Shown piece after piece: positions 32,136-43,729 of a DNA stretch of 64,000 bases (the stretch's first letter is position 1; each line of letters begins with the position of its first letter). The position numbers and the translations under genes are program-made. Origin of the DNA: Limnomonas spitsbergensis. Taxonomy: Eukaryota > Chlorophyta > Chlorophyceae > Chlamydomonadales. The notes under the pieces were generated by a model. It was not told where the DNA came from and made no database searches. It saw only the letters and a list, made by a program, of their open reading frames with translations. The DNA is taken from positions 186,001-250,000 of the forward strand of contig JAYJMM010000089.1 of the NCBI GenBank assembly GCA_037349105.1, read 5' to 3'.

Positions 32136-32788
32136 CCTTTTGCAGGCAAATGCATTGTCGCCCGAATTGTTTGCTTTATTGGCAGGCAGAAGGACTGCTG
32201 CAACGAGTGCATGCTACAAACAGTGGAACCGCGGTTGCAGGTGATGACGAGGCAGGCGCAGTCGATCGGTTTACCGCTCGGTCGGCACCGAGCGACTGAG
32301 CGAGCGAGCGACCGATCCGGTACAACCTAACGGTCGATCGACCGCCAGCGGACCCACAGTGCCAACGCCCTCGAAACTGTGCACACCCATCCATCGCCAG
32401 CCCAGGTTGAATGACAAGTAAAATTGCCGTCTTAGGGCGGGATAGGAGCGACTCAGCCAGTTCAAGCAGCGAAGCCCAACTGGCAACTGCCCATCAAATT
32501 ATTGCACCTTGCGACACACACGCCGACAGGCTTCACATCGGGCTGCTCGAGTGCTAGTGCTGGCTGCACATAGAACGTAATCAGCCGTTTCTGGGACTGA
32601 GAAAGACACTGCTAGCAAAGCTTCTTGCTTCCTCCAACAATTGCCATTTTCCACTTGCCATATTATACCCCCAACAATTGCCATCTCAAATTAAAACCTA
32701 CCAGCCAAAAAAAACAGCTAGCACTCCAGCTCACAGCTTCCCCTCCACTACCTAAACCGCCATCAGCGCACCTTCGACCCTGCCAACC

Positions 32789-35700
32789 ATGAAGCCCATC
32801 AAAAATGCCGCTCCCCTCGCCGACGGGGAAGCCGAGACTGGTGATACGACTTCTCCCAGCTGTGGCTCCGCCAGCGCCAGTGCGCCTGCCAGCCGCCGCT
32901 GGACCCCGACACTGCTGGTGCTGCTGGCCGTGGCAGGCCTCCTCCTTACTATCATGACCGTATCAGCATTCAAAGGTGAGCCGATTGTGAAGAGTTGCTG
33001 CGAATAGCCGTGAATGGCTGTGATGGTAAGCAGGGGGGACCTGTCTACCAAAGGTGTTGATGTGGTATATCTGTGGGCGAAGCAGCTTGTCCAGTAGCAC
33101 GCAACCTGCAAGGAGGTGTGGGCGACATGCTTGAAATTCGAATATCTATATCCAAACTCGAAACAGGGCTCAGCCAGCCCTGCTACCAAGGCCACCGGCC
33201 GGAGGCCGGTCCAGGTTTGGTGTCAATCGGCGCAGGATTGGCCGCAGCACGGCCCATCAAAGGTGGTCCGGTGACCTCTGGAAACAAAAATGGTAGGAAG
33301 CATGATGGAGCCGCTGCTAGTTCTTTTGGTCGTGGTGAGCCTCCTCCTTAGTTATCACCGCTGTAGAGATCGTGGCAGCCTCCATCGGAGAGCCGGGTGA
33401 GCCTGGGCGGTATCCCTGGCACAGATGTCGCGTTGGACCAGGCTGTGCTGTTTCCTTACCCCTCACACCCCCCACAGGGTTGAACTGTCCTCTCATTCGG
33501 CAGATATCGTATGGAGGGTGTCCCCCCCCCCCCAAATAGTCCATACAATTTGGAAACTTTGAAGAACATTGTTAAACCCAATCTGGGAAGTTGCTATCTT
33601 AGACGAATGTGCTGCCCTTGCTGCGAGGTGGCAACTCTGCCATCTCTAGAGTGGTATTCAGGGATTCGGGTTAAGGGTTAACTCTTGAATGGTATTCAGG
33701 GCTGGGGATCCACATCCAGGGCAAAGAGTGCCGCCTGCAAAACGGTTATTTGGTTGCTCCTCCATTACCCCCCCTGGGCTACCACACACATTTGTTGGAA
33801 TTAAGGGCTCAGGACTAATTCAGGCGGCTATTTTATTTTTCTTGGAGCCGTCAAAGGTGGGCCGCGCGCGTGGAGCTTGATGGCATGCCTGTGGCAGCCG
33901 TCAAAGAGGCCTGGAACATAATAAGGCTTTGGGTGATTCCACTTAATCAGTCCGGTGTTTTTTGCAGTGGTTACCGCATCACTTTCAGCTACATTTCAGC
34001 CACACTGGGGCCTACAGCCACAAGCCCCTGGCTCCGCCAGCCCTGCTGCCAAGGCCACCGGCAGGAAGCTGTGCCAGGTTTGGTGTCAATCGGCCCAGGA
34101 ATGGTTGCCTCACGGCCCATCAAAGGTGGTCCGGTGAATCATACAAAAGAAACTGAATAACGTCAAAAGGCTTTGGGTGATTCCACTGTATCAGGGATGA
34201 ACGATCACGTGCAGGTCCCCTCACTACCAGCAGCCATGCACATAGCATCAACCCCGAAACGCACTATCCATACTTTCTTAGTTGAGTGTGGGCATAAGCT
34301 GATGAGCCCACCCACCCTTTTGCGCGCAGGCCCTTTTGGTACCAGTGCCCAGGCTCATAGCGTCAAGCTCGACACGATAGACGCGCCCAACGACGGCATG
34401 GGCATGTCCGGCAATAGGGTGGGCATGCCTGGCGATAGCAGGGGTGGGGGCACTTTCGATGACAATGTGGTCGGGCTAGATGCCATGCTGCGGCGCATCT
34501 CGGCCCCGGCGCTCTCCTCCATCTCGCGCGGGGAGGATCAGGCCGCTGCCTGGCAGCTGCGCCTGCATCAGATGGAGCAGGACGATGATGCCGACCCTGG
34601 AGAGCATCTGCAGGAGGCGATGCAATGGCTGATGTCTGCATCAAACGGGATACAGGTGTGCAGCTGTGAGGACTAAGGAAACAGGACTAAGAAAGAGAAG
34701 GATTAGGAGGTACTGTACCTCAAAAAAGGGTGAATCCCAAACACAAAAATGGGGGGAGAAAGAATCTCGAGAATGAAACGATTTCAAAAAACTTATTTCT
34801 TGAAGGAAGGTCTCTAGATAATCCAGGAGCCGCAATGATTTTTACCTGCCAGGCTGTAATTTGAAAAGTGGTGCCCTCTATACCTTGATAGCCCATGTGT
34901 TCCCTCCTACCCCCCTCCTCCATAACTCTGTCGGCTTCTCATTCCTCAAGAGCATGCATTCAGCCATGCAGGCCAAGCCACAGAACCAAGGACTGTCAAT
35001 GCCCAGCAAATGTGCTTAGCACCTTCAATTCTTACCCCCCCCCCCTCCAGAAAAGTCACGCAATGAACAAAAACATGTACCGAAGCATGTTCCGTATCAC
35101 GCACCCTGCGGTCTTACCTGCAGGATTTTGTGCAGGCCTCTGTGGCCTCTCCCATACCTCACTATTTTAGTCTTCATAGTTATCTGCATCGATTTATTTT
35201 ATTCTCCGCACGCAAGATATTTGTTCTGCATGCAGAGCCACAGTGAACGGACGGTATGGGCAAAAAATATCCGCGTATTGCATTGAATATTGTCTTGAAT
35301 ATTACATTTCCTTTATGAATTGAGTATAGCATTGAGTATTGCATTTCCGCTATGACTGCGTATTGAATTGAGTATTGCAATTCTTCTATGACTGCGTATT
35401 GATTTGAGTAATGCATTGAGTATTGTATTAAATATTACATGTCCCCTACTCTGCCCTGCGGCCCTGCACGCAAGAGTTAATTGGGGCCTTCGATGTTGTG
35501 CAGGCCGCCGAGGCCCTGGGAGGAGTCATGCAGCACTTCCTGCACCCCATCTTATTTATTCATACCGGTACACCTCTTTAATTAGCTCATTCATTTCATG
35601 TGCAGTGGATTGTGCAGGCCGTTGAGGCCCAAGGAGGAGTCAAGCAGCACCCCCTGCACCATACTTAATTTGTTCATAACGGTACACTCATTTAACGAAC

Positions 35701-37932
35701 TAATTCATTTTGCGTGCAGGAGGTGGTGCAGGCCGCCGGGGCCCTAGGAGAAGTCATGCAGAGCCGCCGGCACCAGGCCTAATTTTTGTATACTCATGCA
35801 AAGACCGGTACATGTACCGGTATTGAGACCATTCACTATTTTCGTGTGTGTGCAGGAAGTGGTGCAGGCATCCGAAGCCCTAGGGGAAGTCAAGCAGCAC
35901 CCCCTGCACTGCACTTCATTTATTCCGGTTTACCTCTTAAATCACTTGATTCTTTTCACGTACAGGAGGTGGTGCAGGCCGCCAAGGCCCAAGGATGAGT
36001 CAAGCAGCACCCCCTGCACCACTCTTTAATATCCATAATAACACACTTAACATTTTCACGAATTGATGTCACATGCAGGATGTTATGCAGGCTGCCGAGA
36101 CCCTAGGATAATTCAAATAGCACCTCCTGCACCACACTTTGTTCATATTAGTACACTTATTAAATGGCATAATTAATTTTGCGTGCAGGAGGTTGTGCAG
36201 GCCACCGAAGCCCAAGGAGAGTTCATGCAGGGCCTCCTGCACCCCACTATATTATTCATAACGTCACACTTGTTGCGTGCAGGAGGTTGTGCAGGCCGCC
36301 GAGGCCTTAGATGAAGCTCAGCAGCACCTCCTGTATCAGGCCTCCGCATCCTCACCAGGCACCGCAGAGCCAGGAGCAGCGACCGCCGCAGCCGCAGCCG
36401 CCGCAGAGAAGGCAATGTCCAAATCAGCTCACCTCACAGCGCCCAACGATTTGGATGGCGACCGAGAGCTCGAGCATTGGGCGGCCATGCTGGGTAGTCT
36501 GCTCAGCAGCAGTGCCACTGGAACCCACCCTCGAGGTGCCAGTACCAGTGACATTGGCAGCGTGCCCTCTCCTGGTGGGAGCCTGGATGCTCTTCTGCTT
36601 GGTTTGGATAACGAGTTTTTGCCGCACCACAGCACTACAGAGCAGCCAGGTGGTGGGCTGGCGGAAGGCGGGCAGCAGACCTGGGCAGCCATGTTGGAAG
36701 CGCTGCTTGGAAGTATTGTCAGTAGCAACGGTGTGGGCGACGGGAGCAGCAGCAGCGGCAGCGATGGAGGAGGCGGTAGCAGCAGCAGCAGCGGCAGTAA
36801 TTGGTACGGCCTTGGCGACCACAGCGGCAGCAGCAGCAGCAGCAGCGGTGGCGGCTCTAAAGCCACAGGCGTATCAGACAACAAGGGCGCTCTTGGAAAA
36901 CAGTCCTGGCTCTTTCTCACAGCTGATGGCGATGCTGATGCCAGCATTTGGGTCAACCATGATGATGATAGGAGCAGCAGTGGCAGTGGCAGCAAGCCTT
37001 GTCAAGATGATCACAGCAGTAGCAGTAGCAGCTATGGCATCGGCAGCAGCAGCCTGGGCCTTGGAAGCAGCGACAGCAGCAGCAGCGGCAGCAGCGGCAG
37101 CTATAGCAGCGACAGCAGCAGCAGCTATAGCAGCAGCAGTGGCAGTATCAGTGACAGCTACAGCGGCCTGCCTTATGATCATGACTACAATGATGATGTC
37201 CTTTCCGTGACTTTCGGCTTTTTTGAGGCTGGCGATGACGTTGACGGAGCAGCAGCGGCCGGCGCCAGGGCTGGAGCGGAGGCGGAGTCTTGGCCTACAG
37301 CCGGGGCTGAAGCCGCCGCACAAGCCGAGGCTTGGTCCAGCGCAGAGGCCGAGGCTGAGGCTGGGGCTGAGGCTGGGGCATTCAATCGAAAGCTTTCCTC
37401 CACCCCCTCCTCCTCCTCTTCCTCCATTCTTGACTTCTCTGCCTCTGACTATGTACTGGAGTCCATCCAGGGACAGGGCCGGAGCATCAAGCAGCAGCCG
37501 CAAGATCCGCGGCGTCAAGGCGACGGGCCTGCTCGCCCGCCCGACCCGCCCCCGCTCCCGCCGCGCGGCAACGTGACCACGCCGTGGGTACGCTACAAAG
37601 AGTCCGGGGACGGCAGCAGCAGTCTGGAGGTGGGCTCTCGGCTGTTCCCGTTTGTCAACGTCAAAAGTGATGCGCAGGAGGGAGCAGGAAGTAGCGGCAG
37701 CGGCGGCAGTAGCGGTGGCAGTAGTGATGCGGGGCTGGTGCAGCAGCGCAGCGCGCCAACTGGCGCCAGCGGTAGCGATGGCAGTGGTGGAGGTGGTGGG
37801 GGCGGCCCTGGAGCTGGTGATGCTCCGAAGGATGTGAAGGTCAGCGTGGGGCTGCTAGGCAAAGTGTACAACCAAGATAAGGACGCCAACGGCAACACGG
37901 AGATCAAGGTCTTGGGGGCGTTTGGGAGGTAG
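32789..37932 (+). CDS. Signal-anchored Ser-rich low-complexity protein, 720 residues, three exons
   Basis: No family was recognised. Exons are 32789-32975, 34330-34655 and 36283-37932, with phases 1 and 0 matching exactly, ATG in 'caaccATGa', stop TAG 37930. The N-terminus is polar. One hydrophobic helix (LLVLLAVAGLLLTIMTVSA, residues about 42-60) follows, so it is a type II membrane protein or an uncleaved-signal secreted protein. Residues 63-171 are hydrophilic and end MQWLMSASNGIQ. The last exon opens EVVQAAEALDEAQQHLLY (helical), then WAAMLGSLLSS and WAAMLEALLGS twin motifs, long Ser/Gly/Asp runs encoded by AGC repeats, Ala/Glu repeats, a Pro-rich patch, and a conserved-looking end (VKVSVGLLGKVYNQDKDANG). 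A candidate TGTAA polyadenylation signal is at about 38649. Cell-wall or surface location is an inference. Confidence 0.75.
33165..33290 (+). repeat. GGCC-palindrome dispersed repeat, copy 1 (partial)
   Basis: Contains 'ccaccggccggaggccggtc', 'aggtttggtgtcaatcgg' and 'cccatcaaaggtggtccggt', shared with copies at 33955-34160 and 50895-51095. Here the 5' part is missing. Confidence 0.8.
33305..33400 (+). repeat. Intronic copy of the exon 1 end and donor
   Basis: The segment with 'tggtgagcctcctccttag' and 'gagccgggtgagcctg' parallels exon 1 ('tggcaggcctcctccttac' to donor 'caaaggtgagccg' at 32976). It lies about 390 bp downstream and is mutated. Confidence 0.6.
33955..34160 (+). repeat. GGCC-palindrome dispersed repeat, copy 2 (near full length)
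   Basis: Starts 'ttttgcagtggttaccgcat' and runs through 'gctacatttcagccacactg', 'ccaaggccaccggcaggaag' and 'ggtttggtgtcaatcggccc' to 'tggtccggtgaatcat'. Nearly collinear with the copy at 50895-51095. Confidence 0.85.
35490..36282 (+). repeat. Array of seven decoy acceptors: copies of the exon 3 start
   Basis: Copies of [acceptor + exon start] begin at about 35492, 35606, 35720, 35856, 35966, 36079 and 36189, spaced about 94-136 bp, before the real exon start at 36283. Most have a 'gtgcag' or 'tacag' acceptor and then a version of 'gaggttgtgcaggccgccga'. Translated starts include EVVQAAGALGEVMQ, EVVQASEALGEVKQ and EVVQATEAQGEFMQ against the real EVVQAAEALDEAQQ. Several hit stops soon after. 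The spacers are AT-rich with ACCGGTA motifs. Confidence 0.92.
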
Positions 37933-38080
37933 GCTTGTGTTCAAGCTGCTCCCATTCTGGTCAATGTGAGGTTTTACCAACTGACTTCGTAACTGGTATA
38001 ATGATTAAGTTGTGCTTCAGGGAATGTGTGAAGCTTGGAATGTGAAAAATCAAGTGACAGATCTGTGAGGAGAGCTGGGA

Positions 38081-38172
38081 AGTGCTTTTCTGACCAGCTG
38101 TTTTTCTGACCAGCTGTTTTTCTGACCAGCTGTTTTTCTGACCAGCTGTTTCTCTGACCAGCTGTTTTTCTG
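38081..38172 (+). repeat. 16-bp minisatellite (tttttctgaccagctg), about 5 copies
   Basis: Near-perfect tandem copies with one T-to-C change. Each unit contains the hexamer cagctg. Confidence 0.95.
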
Positions 38173-38578
38173 GTTGAAGTCATGGGTTCGTGGTTTGATT
38201 GTTCAAAACTATTTGACATTGCTGCCTTTCTTTTTAGTCCCCTACCGGTACATACACAGCAGTAAGTCAATGTTAGCATGCTTTGGTCAAAGGGCCTGAC
38301 TCGTATATTCAGTGTGAACTTCTACATGCAGCCAAGGTCTGTGAGGCGCAATGCAATTGAATTCAGTTAAGCAGGATTCATTTCCGTTGAGGTGCTGAAT
38401 TGAGGTCACATGCGATTCTATGGATGTGCTCAAACCTCTTTTGTCCTGCTGACGGTATAAGATTTGCGGACCTGTGTTTTTGTTGCAGCAGCTGTGGGGG
38501 ACTGGTTTCCAGAAGTTGTGGGATGCTGTGGTTCATTCTGGATCTGGTGATTATGACCATAAATTGTTTGAAATCAAA

Positions 38579-38626
38579 ACTGTGTCCATGCACCTGTGTC
38601 CATGCACCTGTGTCCATGCACCTGTT
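38579..38626 (+). repeat. 14-bp tandem repeat (ctgtgtccatgcac), about 3 copies
   Basis: Three direct copies in a row at 38579-38622, unit seen directly. Confidence 0.9.
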
Positions 38627-39439
38627 GATACCCAGTGACCGATCGGCTGTAAACAGCATGAAAACAAGGACACTAACGGTTACAAATTCCAAGCGCCTTC
38701 TTTGTGCATCGATGAGCTGTCAAAGTTCGAAATTTTGAATGTTCGGTCAGACTGATAGGTCCAGACTTTTGGCTGCCTCTGATGATGCCGATCCAACGGC
38801 CGCAGACAAAACTCGACCAAGGCCATCCATTCCCTGTGGGCCCTTCACGATACATTTAAGAAAATAAAACAAATAAGTAATACTCCTTTCGCCGAAGCAG
38901 GAGGCGTGAGGTACCGCTCGACCACAGCAGATATATCCTTCGAAGGACATTCAGATCTCCCTTCAAACGACAGCTACCAGACAGCTACCAGACAGCTCCT
39001 TCAAACGCATTCATACTGCAAAGCACACCAGTGCCTTCATAAATAAGGCATTCGAAAACCTATTCAAAGTCGAGAAAAGTGGCAGCAAACCTAATCTGAC
39101 AGTCTAGAATAGGTGAAGGAATTTCAACTGCGGTAAAAAACGAAAGTGCTGCTAGATAGTCGCCAGTAGCGTTATGCCCATGATTGATCATAATTTGATA
39201 TTTGGTACTGGTAATTAGATTGTGCTGCCCTGAAATTTTCTTTGGCCTGTAACTACCCAATCCGCGCAGCGGGATCTGAGGGATTTTTCTGAACAGCGCT
39301 TTCAGTTCGCTTACCCCAAAGACAAAAAAAGAAAACGATAAGTGAAATCGGTTCTACGGAACAGGTTTCGATTGCATAATTTAGGTCTCACGGCCCTGAT
39401 TTTTTCAGTGTCTCACCTTCTTTCCCACATCTCCTTTAT

Positions 39440-39830
39440 GGGAGCATGCGAAGTACATGGAGACGGCGTCGGGGGTCTCGTGGATGACCTGGAAACGCAT
39501 CAGGCTGGGGTTAGGGTGCAGGGCTATGGGTTGCGGGTTTATGGGTTTAGGGGGGGCTCCTGGGTGACCTGGCGACACATCAGGCAGGGCCAAGGGTTGA
39601 GGATTTAGGGGGTCTTTTGGATGACCTGGAGACGCATCGGGCAGAGTTCAGGGTTAAGGTTTAAGGTGGTAGGGTTCAGGGCTGGGCGCTCACTGGCGTG
39701 GACACGCATTCAAAGATGTCGCGAATAGGCTAAGAGTTTAAGATCCAGTTCCTCTAGTGAGGCTGAAGGGTTGGGCGCACACTGGTGTGGTCACGCAATG
39801 GATGCTGTCGGGGATTTGTTGAGGGTTCAT
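39440..39830 (+). repeat. Degenerate repeat of about 90 bp with telomere-like GGTTTAGGG motifs
   Basis: Units contain 'gatgacctggaaacgcatca' or 'tgacctggcgacacatcagg', followed by 'gggtttaggg' or 'gggttaaggt'. About four to five diverged copies. Confidence 0.65.
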
Positions 39831-40254
39831 GCTCCAAGATTTATAATCGGGTTCATGGGTGTAACGATCACATGAGTGCACATGCAATCGATGCTGATGG
39901 ATGTACATTACATGCCGCGCTGTTTCCTTAACCCTCATGCCCCTGCGGAGCGTACTTTCTTTATTTCTTTCTTTCTACATGTTTGAGTTCCAGTTTAAGG
40001 GCTGGGCTAGCTGGGCGCTCACCGGTGATGACACACAGTCGATGCAAGCGAGCGATCCGGCCGCCGGGGCCCGGGAGCGGATACTTCGATAACGCGGCCT
40101 GGGCACATCTGCCTGACGGGCAGGCTGCGGGTCCCAGTGGATTTGGGGACGCAGTGAGCATATGCGCAAGCGATCTGGGAGTTCAGGAGGAGAGCCCAAC
40201 CTAACCGATAGGGTGGTCCAAGCTAGTGCACTGGATCACCAGGTTGTGGGTCAA

Positions 40255-40340
40255 TGACGTAATGACGTTACACCTCTGGGCCCTGCTCAAAAAGGCTTGG
40301 CCGCGAGGGCGCCTAGCTAAAGAGTTGTGAGAAAAGAACG
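40255..40340 (-). mobile_element. Retroelement 3'-tail copy (inverted)
   Basis: Contains 'gttacacctctgggccctgc' and 'tggccgcgagggcgcctagc', the reverse complement of the tail after the LINE fragment at 31-32 kb. Confidence 0.65.
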
Positions 40341-40679
40341 AAACGAACACAAGGATCACCATGCTTACCATGCTGTGGGTAGAGGCGTGCAATCGAAGCT
40401 TCTCCTGTCACGTGAGGGACACAGTGGTAGCCTTGGATGAGCTAAGGAGGAACCATCTTGCAGAGTGAGCCACAAGGGCGCTCGCCCGTGCAGCTCCCTT
40501 ATACCTTGGATGATACGGGTGCGCTGTTTGACGGTGAAGTTTTTTTCAGTCCATGACGGTATTATTAGGGAGGCGTCCGAGGGAGAGGTATGGCAAGCAA
40601 GAGTCGACAGAGGCGGTTAGCGTGTTCTCGGAAGGATGGGTTCTTGAGCGGCAAGAAGAGCAGGATCTGCCAAGTCCAT

Positions 40680-40802
40680 GACGTCACACCTCTGGGCCAT
40701 GCACAAGAAGGCTCGGCCGCGTGGGCGCCCAACTGTTCAGTAGGAAGAAAAGAGGAAACTAAAAGGAAGAGGGAACAGAAGAAAGGAATAAAATCTGTCA
40801 TG
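40680..40802 (-). mobile_element. Retroelement 3'-tail copy (inverted), longest dispersed copy
   Basis: On the minus strand it reads a T-rich stretch, then 'tgaacagttgggcgcccacg', 'cggccgagcc' and 'cagaggtgtgacgtca'. It aligns with 32040-32130. No coding part accompanies it, so it is a severely 5'-truncated or SINE-like insertion. Confidence 0.7.
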
Positions 40803-40816
40803 AACAAGCGATCAAG

Positions 40817-41305
40817 AGGGGGGTCCGCATGACCCAGAGTGGGGTCCAAGCAGTGCATTGGGATGAGATCGGACTGGAAGCCAGGAGGGGGATCCGCATG
40901 ACCCGGAGTGGGGGCCAGGCAGTGCCTTGGGATGAGATCGGACTGGACGCCAGGAGGGGGATCCGCACGACCCGGAGTGGGGGCCAGGCAGTGCCTTGGG
41001 ATGAGATCGGACTGGACGCCAGGAGGGGGATCCGCACGACCCGGAGTGGGGGCCAGGCAGTGCCTTGGGATGAGATCGGACTGGACGCCAGGAGGGGGAT
41101 CCGCACGACCCGGAGTGGGGGCCAGGCAGTGCCTTGGGATGAGATCGGACTGGACGCCAGGAGGGGGATCCGCACGACCCGGAGTGGGGGCCAGGCAGTG
41201 CCTTGGGATGAGATCGGACTGGACGCCAGGAGGGGGATCCGCACGACCCGGAGTGGGGGCCAGGCAGTGCCTTGGGATGAGATCGGACTGGACGCCAGGC
41301 TAGGT
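40817..41305 (+). repeat. 69-bp minisatellite, about 7 copies
   Basis: Unit with 'gggggatccgcacgacccgg', 'agtgggggccaggcagtgcc' and 'ttgggatgagatcggactgg'. The last five copies are essentially identical and the first two diverged. Since 69 is a multiple of three, several frames stay open on both strands (plus-strand 23-residue unit with QAVPWDEIGLDARRG). The open frames are better explained by the repeat than by a gene. Confidence 0.97.
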
Positions 41306-41620
41306 CTGCCCGTGAAAGCGATTGTGTCTTACTATCAAGAGGGTGATGGGTACCAAGCAATAAGGTCGGCAGACAGGGCGGATGGAGCCTGGATCTACAT
41401 GCAGGTGGTTGCGTGTTAGTTGCTAGCCCAGGGCGGTCACTGGTTTTCGCTGGCTGTCCTAGCGCATCTAGTGCCTGTACCGGTTTACGGAAGCATGCCC
41501 CATGCATCGAATGTGATGCTCTGTTGGACTGTAAAAAGTTCACACAACTTCACATGCACATCTTAGACGACAACAAGTGAGCAAGTCGGTCTGAATCAGA
41601 GCGCGAGAGGGTTCGGAGAT

Positions 41621-41737
41621 ATACCAAGTTCGAAGATGTGAAATGAATTACCAGGTTCGAAGATGGGAAACAAACTACCAGGTTCGAAGATGTGAAATGA
41701 TCTACTAAGTTCGAAGATGTGAAATGAACTACCAGGT
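41621..41737 (+). repeat. 27-bp minisatellite, about 4 copies
   Basis: Unit 'ttcgaagatgtgaaatgaac' plus 'taccagg', with minor substitutions. Confidence 0.93.
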
Positions 41738-42639
41738 CAAGCATGCAAGCAAAGCCTCCAATCAAAGGTGCAAATAGCTGGCAACAATCTCAAGCTACTT
41801 GTCAATTCGTAAGGACATATCAAATCTTAGACATTGAACTAAACCTTACATTTAACCTAAACCCTAAACCCCGAACCCCGACTGGTGACTCAGGAGGCAT
41901 GGCTGCATGCGCAGCTTCAGGGCAAGGTGTGAAAAGATGCAAACCAGCATGAACTATGAAAGTGCGTGCATAAAGCAAGGTGGCTGATTTTGTGTGTGGA
42001 TGCCCGAGGTTGTTTAGGGTTGGGCGGCCGGCCTCACACCTTGTAAAGTCCAAGCAAAAGAAATAAGGTGGCACAGCCGCACAACTAGCTCGGCCAATTA
42101 TAAAACCCAAAAGAGCAAGGTGTTGAACCCAAGAGAGCAAGGTGTTGAACATGCTTTGCGACGCATGCACCAAAAAGCATTTATTTGAAAGTTCCATGCC
42201 GGCAGCGCAAACGAAATCTGAAACCCTAAACCCTAGGCCCCGAAACCCAAACTGCAATTCAAGCAGAGAGATTTGAAGAGGAACCGATAAGCTAGATAGT
42301 GAATGGTCATGAAACGGGCAGCAAGGCCTTCAAGCATGCCTGCTGGACGCGATCGCCCGTACTGCCTGCTGTGCTGCCGACCGTACTGCCAGTCGACTCC
42401 ACCGGTCCTGAGAGGGGCCCCGAGCGCAGCTGGCAGAAGCCATTCTCCAGAAGCACCGACACTTGGCACGAAGGGATGACGTAGCAGGCGAGGCTGTGAA
42501 ACAGCGACATGAGGATTAAGGGTTCTGTATAAGTGGTGAAGGTTCATTGGTTCATAGTTCAGGGTCACGGTGCGAGTGTTCCGGGTTTTTGTTCTTTGTT
42601 TAGGGTCAGGCTTTAGACCCCGGGTTTAGGCTACAGCGT

Positions 42640-42810
42640 TCTAAAATGCATACTCAAAAACGCACACCCACACAATTGCACACACACACAAATGCACACA
42701 CACACACACACACACACACGGATGCACACAGACACACAAATGCACACACACACACAAATGCACACAGTCCCCCCCCACCCGCCCCTCCCATACACCCACC
42801 CACCCACACA
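42640..42810 (+). repeat. (CA)n-rich microsatellite
   Basis: Runs of CACACA interspersed with 'aatgcacacacacacac' and 'gcacacagac', followed by C-rich sequence. Confidence 0.95.
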
Positions 42811-43729
42811 AATTTGAGGGCAGTGACACAAACCTGCATGACGCAATTTCCGGGAGGTAGAATCCGCCAATGTCGACGCCGGCAACATCCAAGCCCGGCG
42901 GCAGGCAGACATGTGACGGCGCTGTGCAGACAAAGGGTGGGGAAGAAGAGCTGCAGTTGACGGGCCGGGGGGGGGGCATAGCAATTTTTTGGTTTTTGTA
43001 GCTTTCCCCCCAGTACGCTCTGCCTGGCCCTTTTACAAAAGGCTGTGGGTGGATGCATAAACTTGGGGACAAGGGGAGGGGGGAAGAGCTGCAGGTGACC
43101 CGCCGGGGGGGGGCACTGGCATCACGTTTCTGATTGACCTCAAAACTGCCAGGGTCTTTCCAGTCTGAAACACTTGACCCCATAAAGTCTTCGGTGCCTT
43201 TGGATCAACTGAAGTCGTACAGTCTTTCCCGGGTACCCCCCTCCCCGGAATATCCAAAGACACTGGAGAGCTTGTGTGCCCATCGATAGGCTTTTGTTCA
43301 TAAGTAAGAATTGTTGCGTGATTCTGGCTATAAAGAAAGAGAGAAAACAACGCCACGCAGGGGCGTGAGGCTTGAGGAAAGCAGGAAACAGCGCGGCATG
43401 GGCCTAGGCCGCGTCCGCGCCCTAACCATCGTAAAAAGATAAAAAGTCTTGCAAGCTACGGTGGCTTGCGCTTCCGGCTGTGTTTGGCTGACTGGATTCT
43501 GTCTATGGGCTAATCGGGCACGCGTCAGGCCGCGGCCTCTGTCACTCAGGGGTGTTCGCAGGTGAAACACCCACACCGGAACAATTTCGAAGACCAGCAA
43601 ACTGTTGTACACGCTTTTCCCGATGATTGTACCTCCCATATATCAGTCTACGTAATTGTACCTCTGCAGGATCATGATTGTACTTCGCGTCTATCTTTCA
43701 TCGTGAATGTACATCCGTAGCATCGAATT

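Larger units (their letters stand above)
37933..43729. other. Gene-poor spacer between two genes
   Basis: Apart from the repeats listed separately, no supported gene was found. It contains the presumed 3' UTR of the Ser-rich gene and, on the minus strand, that of the M11 gene. A TGTAA complement ('ttaca') for the latter lies at about 43031. 43328-43640 shows nothing recognisable. Confidence 0.5.

Noticed and set aside
32499..32684. Short minus-strand frame upstream of the Ser-rich gene
   Set aside because: No splice sites, motifs or composition bias support it, and it lies in the probable promoter/5' UTR.
40829..41543. Long open frames on both strands (196 and 243 codons)
   Set aside because: They are produced by a 69-bp tandem repeat whose length is divisible by three. 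No splice context or non-repeat coding sequence supports a gene.
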